Positions 1-8,869 of a stretch of 64,000 bases of DNA are shown here, in pieces. The translations under genes were made by a program, and so were the position numbers. Location of the stretch: contig SVEG01000006.1 of the NCBI GenBank assembly GCA_015057505.1, positions 110,391 through 174,390 on the forward strand. Reading direction: 5' to 3'. The first letter of the stretch is position 1. The number at the start of each line of letters is the position of its first letter. The DNA is from Lachnospiraceae bacterium (GTDB lineage Bacteria > Bacillota > Clostridia > Lachnospirales > Lachnospiraceae). Under the pieces are notes generated by a model. The model worked only from the letters and a program-made list of their open reading frames with translations. It searched no databases and was not told where the DNA came from.

Positions 1-794
1 GGCATGATTTTGGAAAGTCCGATTACGAATTCCTTGTATTCAGGGTACTTATCTTCACCGATGGTCTTTACAGTAAGCATGTTACAAGCATACTCGCCGT
101 CCTTGACTGCATGCGAAGCTGCAATCCAAACTGCTGGATGGAACCAGTATACGGTAAGGAGTAAGATGCGGACAAGTAACCATATGTTATCAAGCTGTTT
201 GGAGTGGCTTGAATAATGTGCGATTACAAAATCAGCTTGACCGTTGTCTATAAGGTCCTGACCGATGTAAATTTTCTTTGAGAAAAATCCGAACAAAAAA
301 CAGTCACGTCTGTTGTCCATGATGTAAACAGGTATCTTGGAGTCACATTCGTAGCGGTTTTTGTAATTACGGACTTTCAGGTAGAAACTGATTCTTGTTA
401 TCAGGAAAAACAAAAACATAATCACGGAGCCGATAATCCAAAAACCTCTGAGAGAGAGTGCATGCCCGTTGGTAAGAAGAGTGGTTTTCTGCCCTTCAAG
501 GATATCTGCCGCAGTAGTTTCGTCTTCATATTCGGTTGACGGTGCAAACGGAGTGTCAGGCGGAAGTTTATTGAGCTCGCCGGCAATTTCGCTGTCTGCA
601 TCACTTGGATTAATCGCCATAAGCGGAACAGACGGAAATGCAACCGGAAGCACCATTCTTATGACTACAAGAAGCCAGAGTGCGTAACGGATGACAGGTT
701 TGACCCTGTTTTTAAGTAATGGCTTAATCAGAATAAGAATAAGCACTAATATCGATGGAAAAATGAAAAGCTCCAAAATATTAAATAATCTCAT
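1..794 (-). CDS. M56/BlaR1-like membrane peptidase-family protein, truncated by window edge
   Basis: Reading the minus strand from ATG at 794 (preceded by AGAGGA) gives an open frame to the window edge: MRLFNILELFIFPSILVLILILIKPLLKNRVKPVIRYALWLLVVIRMVLPVAFPS...; later ...CFLFGFFSKKIYIG...VIAHYSSH...TVYWFHPAVWIAA, an M56-type architecture. It is absent from the ORF track because it has no stop in the window. Confidence 0.75.
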   Translation of the reverse strand, partial: MRLFNILELFIFPSILVLILILIKPLLKNRVKPVIRYALWLLVVIRMVLPVAFPSVPLMAINPSDADSEIAGELNKLPPDTPFAPSTEYEDETTAADILEGQKTTLLTNGHALSLRGFWIIGSVIMFLFFLITRISFYLKVRNYKNRYECDSKIPVYIMDNRRDCFLFGFFSKKIYIGQDLIDNGQADFVIAHYSSHSKQLDNIWLLVRILLLTVYWFHPAVWIAASHAVKDGEYACNMLTVKTIGEDKYPEYKEFVIGLSKIM

Positions 795-1010
795 AAAAAT
801 CCTCTTTTCTGCGGGTGAATTTTGTTCCCGCAATTTATTCGTCTTGAAAGAATGTAATAATCCTGAAAATATCCTTCCCGAATATAATTTTACAACATCC
901 GGACGATTATTGCCATACATAAATAAAAAAACAAACTTTTTTTATAAAAGAGTAGAATTAAACTTTAAAATGCATTAAAATAAATACTTAGAGAAGTTAG
1001 GAAAGGTTCG

Positions 1011-2726
1011 GTGAAGTTTGTGAAGAGTTTTAAGAAAATCATGGCAGTATTTATGCTTGCTGTGGGAGTTTTTGTTGTAGGAGGAGCGGTAACCGGTGTC
1101 AAGGCGGCCAAGAATCCGGAGGATATAATATTTAAGAGTTTTAAGGATAATGAAGGCCTTGTGGAAGGCAGTTGGGAATATGTTATTCCGGCAAAACCGG
1201 GTGAGAATTTCAATATAGAGATTACATTTACCGGAAGTATAAGTGCCGATACAACACTTAGTTTTACATATGATTATGTTACGGATGATCAGATGGTTGC
1301 CAATGTGCAAAAAGCGGACAGCAGCGACAGAAGCGGACTTTTTAATGAGTCTGTGTCAAAGGGTAAGGAAGAGGTAAGAAGCTTTAGTGTTGCGGCTATG
1401 ACGGGAGATATTGTTATTACGGCATCCGGCCAGGGTAAGATATTAAGTATTAATGCTGTTAAGCAGAATGAGAAAACAAAGGGTGATAAGGTAACAGTTT
1501 ATACAATTGGAGATTCTCTTGTACAGACTTATTCCGAGAGATATGCACCGCAGACGGGCTGGGGTCAGACGATGGAACTTTATTTTAATGATAATGTGAA
1601 GTTTGTAAATAGAGCGCTTGGCGGAAGAAGCACGGGGAATTTTTTAAGACAGGGAAGACTTAACCAGGTACTTTGCGAAGTGGTTCCGGGAGATTATGTA
1701 CTTATCGAGTTTGGGCATAATGATGCAGATTCCAGTAAGGTTGACCGGTATGTTTCAACACCTAATTTCAAAGAGAACCTTAAGCTTTATATTCAGGCGA
1801 TCAGGGATAGAGGTGCGACACCGATACTTGTTACACTTTGTAACCGTAATCAGTATGTAGCGGCTACGGACGAGTTTAGGGTAAGCTATCCCGACTATGT
1901 GAAAGCCATGAAGGCAGCGGCCGAAGAGTCAGAGACACTTTTGATTGACCTTAATGCGATTACGGTTGAACGTTTTCATGGTTTAATAAAAGAGCTTGGC
2001 AAGAACATCACTAACGAGATTATTTATAATCATGCGATAGCCGGTGCATATGAGGGCGATTATGCCAAGGGTGTTGCCGACAATACGCATTTACAGTATT
2101 ACGGGGCGAAGCTTGTTGCGGGTTATGTGGCTGAGGAATTACAGAAGCTTAATCTTACGGGTCTTTCAGAGAATTATGTGCCGCTTGCTGTAGGCGAGAT
2201 TCCGTCAGCGCCGACAGGCATTACCGAGAAAAAAGTATCCGGCTTTGTAAGCCGTATTAAGTGGAAGGAAAGTATAGGTGCTGATTATTACAAGGTGCTT
2301 GTTGCAGAGATAGCAGAAGTTGTAAAAACAATTCCTTGTGATGACGATTCAAAGGAAGAGGCGTCATCTGTGAAATATGAAGAACCGGAATATGCCCTTG
2401 TAGGAGATTTTACTATCGCAGGATACACCACGGTATGTGATTTCTCATACAAGGCGGCAGAAGAAGGTAAGCATTATGCTTACAAGATAGTTGCAATCAA
2501 CGCTGCAGGTGAGTCAGAAGAATCGGAGATTTTTGATTTTGGTTTGCTTCCGGATGAGAAGGCGGATGACGGACAGCCGGGCACAGATGAAGGTACACAG
2601 GACGATAAGAACGATAGTGAAAAAGACGGCGGAATTAACCCGGTAGTTATTGCCGTTATAGCGGTTGCGGTCGTGGCAGTGATTATCGCTGCAGTAATAA
2701 TTCTTAAAAAGAAAAATAAGAAGTAA
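1011..2726 (+). CDS. Secreted/anchored SGNH (GDSL) hydrolase, rhamnogalacturonan acetylesterase-like, with C-terminal TM segment
   Basis: GTG start, signal peptide, GDSLVQTY block and GHND block, Fn3-like region, C-terminal hydrophobic segment + KKKNKK; followed by a GH105 gene. Confidence 0.8.
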   Translation: MKFVKSFKKIMAVFMLAVGVFVVGGAVTGVKAAKNPEDIIFKSFKDNEGLVEGSWEYVIPAKPGENFNIEITFTGSISADTTLSFTYDYVTDDQMVANVQKADSSDRSGLFNESVSKGKEEVRSFSVAAMTGDIVITASGQGKILSINAVKQNEKTKGDKVTVYTIGDSLVQTYSERYAPQTGWGQTMELYFNDNVKFVNRALGGRSTGNFLRQGRLNQVLCEVVPGDYVLIEFGHNDADSSKVDRYVSTPNFKENLKLYIQAIRDRGATPILVTLCNRNQYVAATDEFRVSYPDYVKAMKAAAEESETLLIDLNAITVERFHGLIKELGKNITNEIIYNHAIAGAYEGDYAKGVADNTHLQYYGAKLVAGYVAEELQKLNLTGLSENYVPLAVGEIPSAPTGITEKKVSGFVSRIKWKESIGADYYKVLVAEIAEVVKTIPCDDDSKEEASSVKYEEPEYALVGDFTIAGYTTVCDFSYKAAEEGKHYAYKIVAINAAGESEESEIFDFGLLPDEKADDGQPGTDEGTQDDKNDSEKDGGINPVVIAVIAVAVVAVIIAAVIILKKKNKK

Positions 2727-2741
2727 CCAAAGGAGATAGCA

Positions 2742-3788
2742 ATGGATAAGAAAGAATATCAGGTACTTGCCGATAAGGTAATCGGAATGTTAATGAATAA
2801 TGGGGCAGACATGAAGAGCAACAACCATCTTGCAATGGATAATTGGGAGTGGCCGACAGGTGTTGCTTTATACAGCTTATATAAGGTATACGAGAAGTCC
2901 GGTGACGAGTCTTATCTTAAAATGCTTGAGGAGTGGTATGCAAAGCAGCTCGCAAAAGAGGTTCCGCCTCATCGCAATGTTAATACTGTAGCTCCCATGC
3001 TTGGTATGGTGTGCGTATATTCCGTCACCAAGAACGAAGAATATTTGCCGCATATCTACAGTTGGGCAGATTGGGTAATGAATGAGATGCCAAGAACCGA
3101 GTATGACGGACTTCAGCATATGACAATTCTTAATCATCATCATGAGCAGCTTTGGGATGATACACTTTTTATGGCGGTATTGTTCCTTGTTAAGGCAGGT
3201 AAGTTGCTCGGAAGAAGAGATTGGGTTGAGGAAGCTAAGTACCAGTTCTTAATCCATATCAAATATTTACAGGACAAGATTACAGGACTTTTCTATCATG
3301 GCTGGACTTTTGACCGTCGTCACAATTTTGCAGAGGCATTCTGGGCACGTGGTAACAGCTGGTTTACAGCAGGTGCGGTAGAGTTTATTGAGATTCTCGA
3401 TGACAGGGATGATGCAACTTCCAAGTATGTTCACGCTGCATGGCTTGACCAGGTTAAGGAGCTTCAGAAGTATCAGGGAATCAGAGGCCTTTTCAATACA
3501 CTTCTTGATGATGAGAGTGCTTATTACGAGACTTCTGCGACAGCAGCAATTGCTTACGGTGTACATAAGGGCTTAAGAATCGGTCTTCTTGAAGGTGAGA
3601 TTTATGAGAAGATGTCAGAGAATGCAATTAACGCTGTTGTTAACAAGGTTGCGGAGGACGGAACCGTAGAGGGTGTATCCTTCGGAACAGGCATGGGTCA
3701 TAATTTGCAGTTTTATAAGGATATTGCGGTTCGTCCTACAGCATACGGACAGGGACTTACTTTCCTTATGTTAACTGAACTTATTTAA
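2742..3788 (+). CDS. Glycoside hydrolase family 105 (unsaturated rhamnogalacturonyl hydrolase-like)
   Basis: 348 aa; (a/a)6-barrel-like sequence with MDNWEWPTGVALYSLYK, HHHEQLWDDTLFMAVLFL, FWARGNSWFTAG typical of YteR/YesR family. Confidence 0.85.
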   Translation: MDKKEYQVLADKVIGMLMNNGADMKSNNHLAMDNWEWPTGVALYSLYKVYEKSGDESYLKMLEEWYAKQLAKEVPPHRNVNTVAPMLGMVCVYSVTKNEEYLPHIYSWADWVMNEMPRTEYDGLQHMTILNHHHEQLWDDTLFMAVLFLVKAGKLLGRRDWVEEAKYQFLIHIKYLQDKITGLFYHGWTFDRRHNFAEAFWARGNSWFTAGAVEFIEILDDRDDATSKYVHAAWLDQVKELQKYQGIRGLFNTLLDDESAYYETSATAAIAYGVHKGLRIGLLEGEIYEKMSENAINAVVNKVAEDGTVEGVSFGTGMGHNLQFYKDIAVRPTAYGQGLTFLMLTELI

Positions 3789-3799
3789 AGGTTTACAGT

Positions 3800-3835
3800 T
3801 TAGCCATGCGGGCATAATTTGGCCTGCATGGCTAA
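3800..3835. terminator. Strong hairpin after GH105 gene
   Basis: TTAGCCATGC ... GCATGGCTAA inverted repeat with an inner GGC/GCC extension; no clear U tract on + strand. Confidence 0.5.
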
Positions 3836-3869
3836 ATAAAAATAAAATGAAAAAAACGCTTAAAACGTC

Positions 3870-3899
3870 TTGACATTTTAATTAGCAACAAAGTATAAT
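3870..3899 (+). promoter_or_regulatory. SigA-type promoter
   Basis: TTGACA - 18 nt - TATAAT upstream of the PurF paralog. Confidence 0.75.
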
Positions 3900-3935
3900 A
3901 CCACAGATAATATTTTGAATAAGGAGAATATAGCT

Positions 3936-5339
3936 ATGGGTGGCATATTTGGAGTAGCTTCAAAAACGAACTGTATTACGGATTTATTCTTCGGAACGGA
4001 TTATCATTCACATCTCGGTACAAGAAGAGGTGGTATGGCCGTTTTTGGTGAGAAGGGTTTTGACAGAGCCATTCATAATATTGAAAATTCTCCGTTTCGT
4101 ACGAAGTTTGAGCGAGATTATGAAGAGATGGAAGGCAATCTTGGTATAGGATGTATTTCAGATAATGAACCGCAGCCTTTGATTGTACGCTCGCATCTCG
4201 GTAATTTTGCAATTACCACTGTCGGTAAAATTAACAACATGGACGACCTTGTTAAAGAGGCCTTTGATCAGGGTAGTACTCATTTTTTGGAAATGAGCGG
4301 TGGAGACATTAATCAGACGGAGCTTGTGGCTTCATTGATTAACAGAAGAGATTCTATTGTAGAAGGTCTTTTATACGCACAGGAGAAAATCCAAGGGTCC
4401 ATGAGCATTTTAATAATGACCCCGAACTGTATTTACGCTATGCGTGATCGTTTGGGTAGGACGCCTCTGGTTCTTGGTAAAAAGAAAGAGGCTTTTTGTG
4501 TGTCTTTTGAGAATTTTGCATATCTTAATCTCGGATATCACGATTACAGAGAGCTCGGTGCCGGAGAGATTGTTAAGGTTACCCCCGAGAGTGTGGAGGT
4601 TATGTCGCCGCCAAGAGATGAGATGAAGATATGTACATTTCTTTGGGTTTACTACGGATATCCCACATCAGTTTATGAGGGCGTGGGTGTAGAAGAAATG
4701 TGTTACCGTAATGGTCGCAACATGGCAAGGCGCGATGATGTAAAGGCAGATATCGTTGCGGGTGTACCGGATTCGGGAATACCGCATGCCATAGGATACG
4801 CCAACGAATCGGGAATACCTTTTGCGAGACCGTTTATCAAATATACTCCTACATGGCAGCGTTCATTTATGCCGACCAGACAGTCTGAGCGTAACATGAT
4901 AGCTAACATGAAGCTTATAGCGGTAGAATCTTTAATAAAGGATAAGAGTCTTCTTCTTATAGATGATTCCATCGTAAGAGGAACGCAGCTTCGCGAGAAG
5001 ACAGAATCTTTATATGAAAGCGGTGCGAAGGAGGTTCATATCAGACCTGCATGTCCGCCACTTTTATATGGTTGTAAGTACCTTAACTTTTCGCGTTCCA
5101 AGTCGGAGATGGATTTGATTACGAGAAGAGTTATTGCTAAGAGAGAAGGCGAGGTTACACCTGAACTTTTGGCAGACTACTCCAATCCTGAAAGCGCCAA
5201 TTATAAGGCAATGGTGCAGGATATCTGCAAGGAGCTTATTTTTACAACATTGAATTTTAACCGTCTTGACGATATGATAGACGCAGTCGGCATTAGCCCC
5301 TGCAAGCTCTGTACATATTGCTGGAACGGTAAAGAATAG
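3936..5339 (+). CDS. Amidophosphoribosyltransferase (PurF) paralog lacking the catalytic N-terminal Cys
   Basis: Start at 3936 (SD AAGGAG) gives MGGIFGVASK...; PRPP-binding loop LLLIDDSIVRGTQ intact; C-terminal CKLCTYC. Confidence 0.85.
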   Translation: MGGIFGVASKTNCITDLFFGTDYHSHLGTRRGGMAVFGEKGFDRAIHNIENSPFRTKFERDYEEMEGNLGIGCISDNEPQPLIVRSHLGNFAITTVGKINNMDDLVKEAFDQGSTHFLEMSGGDINQTELVASLINRRDSIVEGLLYAQEKIQGSMSILIMTPNCIYAMRDRLGRTPLVLGKKKEAFCVSFENFAYLNLGYHDYRELGAGEIVKVTPESVEVMSPPRDEMKICTFLWVYYGYPTSVYEGVGVEEMCYRNGRNMARRDDVKADIVAGVPDSGIPHAIGYANESGIPFARPFIKYTPTWQRSFMPTRQSERNMIANMKLIAVESLIKDKSLLLIDDSIVRGTQLREKTESLYESGAKEVHIRPACPPLLYGCKYLNFSRSKSEMDLITRRVIAKREGEVTPELLADYSNPESANYKAMVQDICKELIFTTLNFNRLDDMIDAVGISPCKLCTYCWNGKE

Positions 5340-5345
5340 ATGGAA

Positions 5346-5478
5346 GTTCAGAGCCGGGCAGAATTACTGCAAGCCGGGCGATGAATGCTTGCATTCCGGA
5401 GAACGGTTTGCGGTAATTCTATTTGGCGAGAGCCAAATCGCGAGAAAATACGAAGTGTTTTCGAGTGTGGCTCTGAAC
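5346..5478 (+). ncRNA. Candidate structured RNA / 5'UTR element with four nested or adjacent stems upstream of carB
   Basis: P1 GTTCAGAGCC(5346-5355)/GGCTCTGAAC(5469-5478); P2 5360-5376/5404-5420 (17 bp, 2 GU); terminal GAATG-CTTG-CATTC; P3 ATTTGGC-GAGA-GCCAAAT 5421-5438; P4 GAAAATAC-GAA-GTGTTTTC 5444-5462. Confidence 0.55.
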
Positions 5479-5515
5479 CGTTAAAAAATACATAAAAATC
5501 GGAGGAAACGTTACT

Positions 5516-8500
5516 ATGGGTAAGAGAAATGACATTCACAAAGTACTTATTATAGGTTCCGGTCCTATCATCATCGGACAGGCCTGCGAGTTTGACTATT
5601 CAGGAACACAGGCGTGTAAGGCACTCCGCAGCTTAGGATATGAGATTGTTTTGGTTAACTCTAATCCTGCTACAATTATGACTGACCCTCAGACAGCTGA
5701 TGTAACATATATCGAGCCGTTGAATGTAGAGCGTCTTGAGCAGATTATTGCAAAAGAAAGACCGGATGCATTGCTTCCTAACCTTGGCGGACAGTCAGGT
5801 CTTAACCTTTGTTCAGAGCTTGCTGAGGCAGGTGTTTTGGATAAATATAATGTAAAGGTTATCGGTGTTCAGGTTGACGCTATCGAGAGAGGCGAGGACA
5901 GAATCGAGTTCAAGAAGACCATGGACAGCCTTGGAATTGAGATGGCACGAAGCGACGTTGCCTACACTGTAGACGAGGCACTTGCAATCGCCGATAAGCT
6001 TGGATATCCCGTAGTAATCCGTCCCGCATACACAATGGGTGGTGCAGGTGGCGGCCTCGTTTATAACGTAGAAGAATTAAAGACTGTAGTTGCAAGAGGT
6101 CTTCAGGCCAGCCTTGTAGGCCAGGTACTTGTTGAGGAGTCAATCCTTGGTTGGGAAGAGCTTGAACTTGAGGTTGTTCGTGACTCCAAGAACAACATGA
6201 TTACAGTTTGCTTTATTGAAAATATCGACCCCATCGGTGTACATACAGGTGACTCCTTCTGTTCAGCGCCTATGCTTACAATTTCAGAGGCAACACAGAA
6301 GCGTTTACAGGAGCAGGCATATAAGATTGTAGAAGCAATCGAAGTTATCGGCGGTACAAACGTACAGTTTGCACATGACCCGGTAAGCGATAGAATCGTT
6401 GTAATCGAGATTAACCCCAGAACATCACGTTCATCGGCACTTGCTTCTAAAGCAACAGGTTTCCCGATTGCACTTGTTTCTGCAATGCTTGCAGCAGGAC
6501 TTACACTTGATGAGATTCCTTGCGGTAAGTACGGTACACTTGATAAGTACGTTCCGGATGGAGATTACATCGTAATTAAGTTCGCTCGTTGGGCATTTGA
6601 GAAGTTCAAAGGCGCAGAAGATAAGCTTGGTACTCAGATGCGCGCCGTAGGTGAAGTAATGAGTATCGGTAAGACATATAAGGAAGCTTTCCAGAAGGCA
6701 ATCAGAAGCCTTGAGACAGGAAGATACGGTCTTGGTTTTGCAAAGGATTTCAATAGCAAAACAAAAGAAGAGCTTCTTAAGATGCTCCGTGTTCCTACAA
6801 GTGAGCGTCAGTTCATTATGTACGAAGCACTTCGTAAAGGCGCAACAATTGAGGAGATTTATAATCTTACCAAGATTAAGCACTATTTCCTTGAGCAGAT
6901 GAAGGAGCTTGTTGAAGAAGAAGAGGCTCTTATGGCCATGGGTGAGAAGGCTCTTGAGAAAGCTACTCTTGAGACAGCTAAGAAGAACGGTTTCTCAGAT
7001 AAGTACTTAAGCCAGCTTCTTAAGGTTGATGAGACAAAGATTCGTGAGACAAGAATCGGTTACGGTATTACGGAAGCTTGGGAAGGTGTTCACGTAAGCG
7101 GAACAGAAGACAGAGCTTACTACTATTCAACATATAACGCAGAAGACAAGACAGTTGCTACAGACAACAAGAAGATTATTATTCTTGGTGGAGGTCCCAA
7201 CCGTATCGGTCAGGGTATCGAGTTTGACTACTGCTGTGTTCATGCTGCACTTGCTCTTAAAGAGCTTGGATTTGAGACAATTATTATTAACTGTAATCCC
7301 GAGACAGTTTCAACGGATTATGATACATCAGATAAGCTTTATTTTGAGCCGCTTACACTTGAGGATGTTCTCAGTATTTACGAGAAAGAGAAGCCTCTCG
7401 GTGTAATCGCACAGTTCGGTGGACAGACACCGCTTAACCTTGCTGCAGATCTTGAGAAGGCAGGCGTACGTGTACTTGGTACACCGCCGGCAGTTATTGA
7501 TATGGCAGAGGACAGAGATTTGTTCCGTGCCATGATGGATAAGCTTGAGATTCCGATGCCTCAGGCAGGTATGGCAGTAACTGTTGATGAAGCAGTTGAG
7601 ATTGCAGAGGAGATAGGATATCCCGTAATGGTTCGTCCTTCTTACGTACTCGGCGGAAGAGGTATGGAGGTTGTTTACGATCAGGAAAATCTCCGTGCAT
7701 ATATGGCAGCGGCAGTAGGTGTAACACCTGACAGACCGATTCTTATCGATAGATTTTTAAGACATGCAATGGAGTGTGAGGCAGATGCCATCAGTGACGG
7801 AACAAGCGCATTTGTTCCTGCTGTTATGGAGCATATCGAGCTTGCCGGAGTTCATTCAGGTGACTCAGCTTGTATCCTTCCTTCAATGCATATTTCAGAG
7901 AAGAATCTTGAGACAATTAAGGAATATACAAGAAAGATTGCGGTTGAGATGAATGTACGCGGTCTTATGAACATGCAGTATGCAATTGAGGATGATGTGG
8001 TTTACGTATTAGAGGCTAATCCCCGTGCATCCAGAACAGTTCCGTTAGTATCCAAGGTTTGCGGTATCAACATGGTTAATATCGCAACACAGATTATTAC
8101 TTCAGAGCTTACAGGTAAGGAATCACCCGTTCCGGCACTCAAAGAGAAGAACTACAAACACTTTGGTGTTAAGGAAGCGGTATTCCCGTTCAACATGTTC
8201 CATGAGGTTGACCCGTTACTCGGACCGGAGATGCGTTCAACAGGTGAGGTTCTTGGTTTGGCATCAAACTTTGGTGAGGCATTCTTCAAGGCACAGGAGG
8301 CTACACAGTCTAAGCTTCCGACAGAAGGTACGGTTCTTATCAGTGTTAACTCGGCAGATAAGGCAGAGCTTCCCCAGGTTGCAAAAGCGTTCCATGAGTG
8401 TGGCTTTAAGCTCCTTGCTACAGGCAGAACTTACGAGACAATTATTGCAAACGGAATTCCTGCAGAGAAGGTATTTAAGCTTCAGGAAGGCAGACCCAAT

Positions 8501-8734
8501 ATTGCAGATTTAATCATGAACGGACAGATTCAGCTTGTTATCAATACACCTGCAGGAAAAGAAAGTGTATATGATGATAGTTACATCCGTAAGACAGCCA
8601 TCAAGAAGAAGATTCCTTACATGACAACCATGGCAGCAGCAATGGCCACAGCAGAGGGTATCAAGGCTGTTAAGACAAAGGGACAGATTGAAGTTTGCTC
8701 ACTTCAGGAAATTCACAAAAATATTACTGAGTAA
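5516..8734 (+). CDS. carB: Carbamoyl-phosphate synthase large subunit
   Basis: 1072 aa, duplicated ATP-grasp halves, MGKRNDIHKVLIIGSGPIIIGQACEFDYSGTQACKALRSLGYEI; SD GGAGG. Confidence 0.97.
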   Translation: MGKRNDIHKVLIIGSGPIIIGQACEFDYSGTQACKALRSLGYEIVLVNSNPATIMTDPQTADVTYIEPLNVERLEQIIAKERPDALLPNLGGQSGLNLCSELAEAGVLDKYNVKVIGVQVDAIERGEDRIEFKKTMDSLGIEMARSDVAYTVDEALAIADKLGYPVVIRPAYTMGGAGGGLVYNVEELKTVVARGLQASLVGQVLVEESILGWEELELEVVRDSKNNMITVCFIENIDPIGVHTGDSFCSAPMLTISEATQKRLQEQAYKIVEAIEVIGGTNVQFAHDPVSDRIVVIEINPRTSRSSALASKATGFPIALVSAMLAAGLTLDEIPCGKYGTLDKYVPDGDYIVIKFARWAFEKFKGAEDKLGTQMRAVGEVMSIGKTYKEAFQKAIRSLETGRYGLGFAKDFNSKTKEELLKMLRVPTSERQFIMYEALRKGATIEEIYNLTKIKHYFLEQMKELVEEEEALMAMGEKALEKATLETAKKNGFSDKYLSQLLKVDETKIRETRIGYGITEAWEGVHVSGTEDRAYYYSTYNAEDKTVATDNKKIIILGGGPNRIGQGIEFDYCCVHAALALKELGFETIIINCNPETVSTDYDTSDKLYFEPLTLEDVLSIYEKEKPLGVIAQFGGQTPLNLAADLEKAGVRVLGTPPAVIDMAEDRDLFRAMMDKLEIPMPQAGMAVTVDEAVEIAEEIGYPVMVRPSYVLGGRGMEVVYDQENLRAYMAAAVGVTPDRPILIDRFLRHAMECEADAISDGTSAFVPAVMEHIELAGVHSGDSACILPSMHISEKNLETIKEYTRKIAVEMNVRGLMNMQYAIEDDVVYVLEANPRASRTVPLVSKVCGINMVNIATQIITSELTGKESPVPALKEKNYKHFGVKEAVFPFNMFHEVDPLLGPEMRSTGEVLGLASNFGEAFFKAQEATQSKLPTEGTVLISVNSADKAELPQVAKAFHECGFKLLATGRTYETIIANGIPAEKVFKLQEGRPNIADLIMNGQIQLVINTPAGKESVYDDSYIRKTAIKKKIPYMTTMAAAMATAEGIKAVKTKGQIEVCSLQEIHKNITE

Positions 8735-8764
8735 TCAGAGTAGAATGAAGTAAATATAAGGTAT

Positions 8765-8800
8765 CCGCCGGCGGTAGTAGAACTGTCGGCGGTGCTTTTT
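8765..8800 (+). terminator. Rho-independent terminator after carB
   Basis: CCGCCGGC...GTCGGCGG then TTTTT. Confidence 0.75.
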
Positions 8801-8869
8801 ATGTGTCGGTTAGATTAAAAAAGTAAATCACACAGAAGAATTATGATGTATGGAGATGAAATTACAATG

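Noticed and set aside
6431-6883. 150-aa minus-strand ORF inside carB
   Set aside because: Antisense to a highly conserved gene, no RBS or recognisable domain; Cys/Leu-rich composition typical of shadow ORFs
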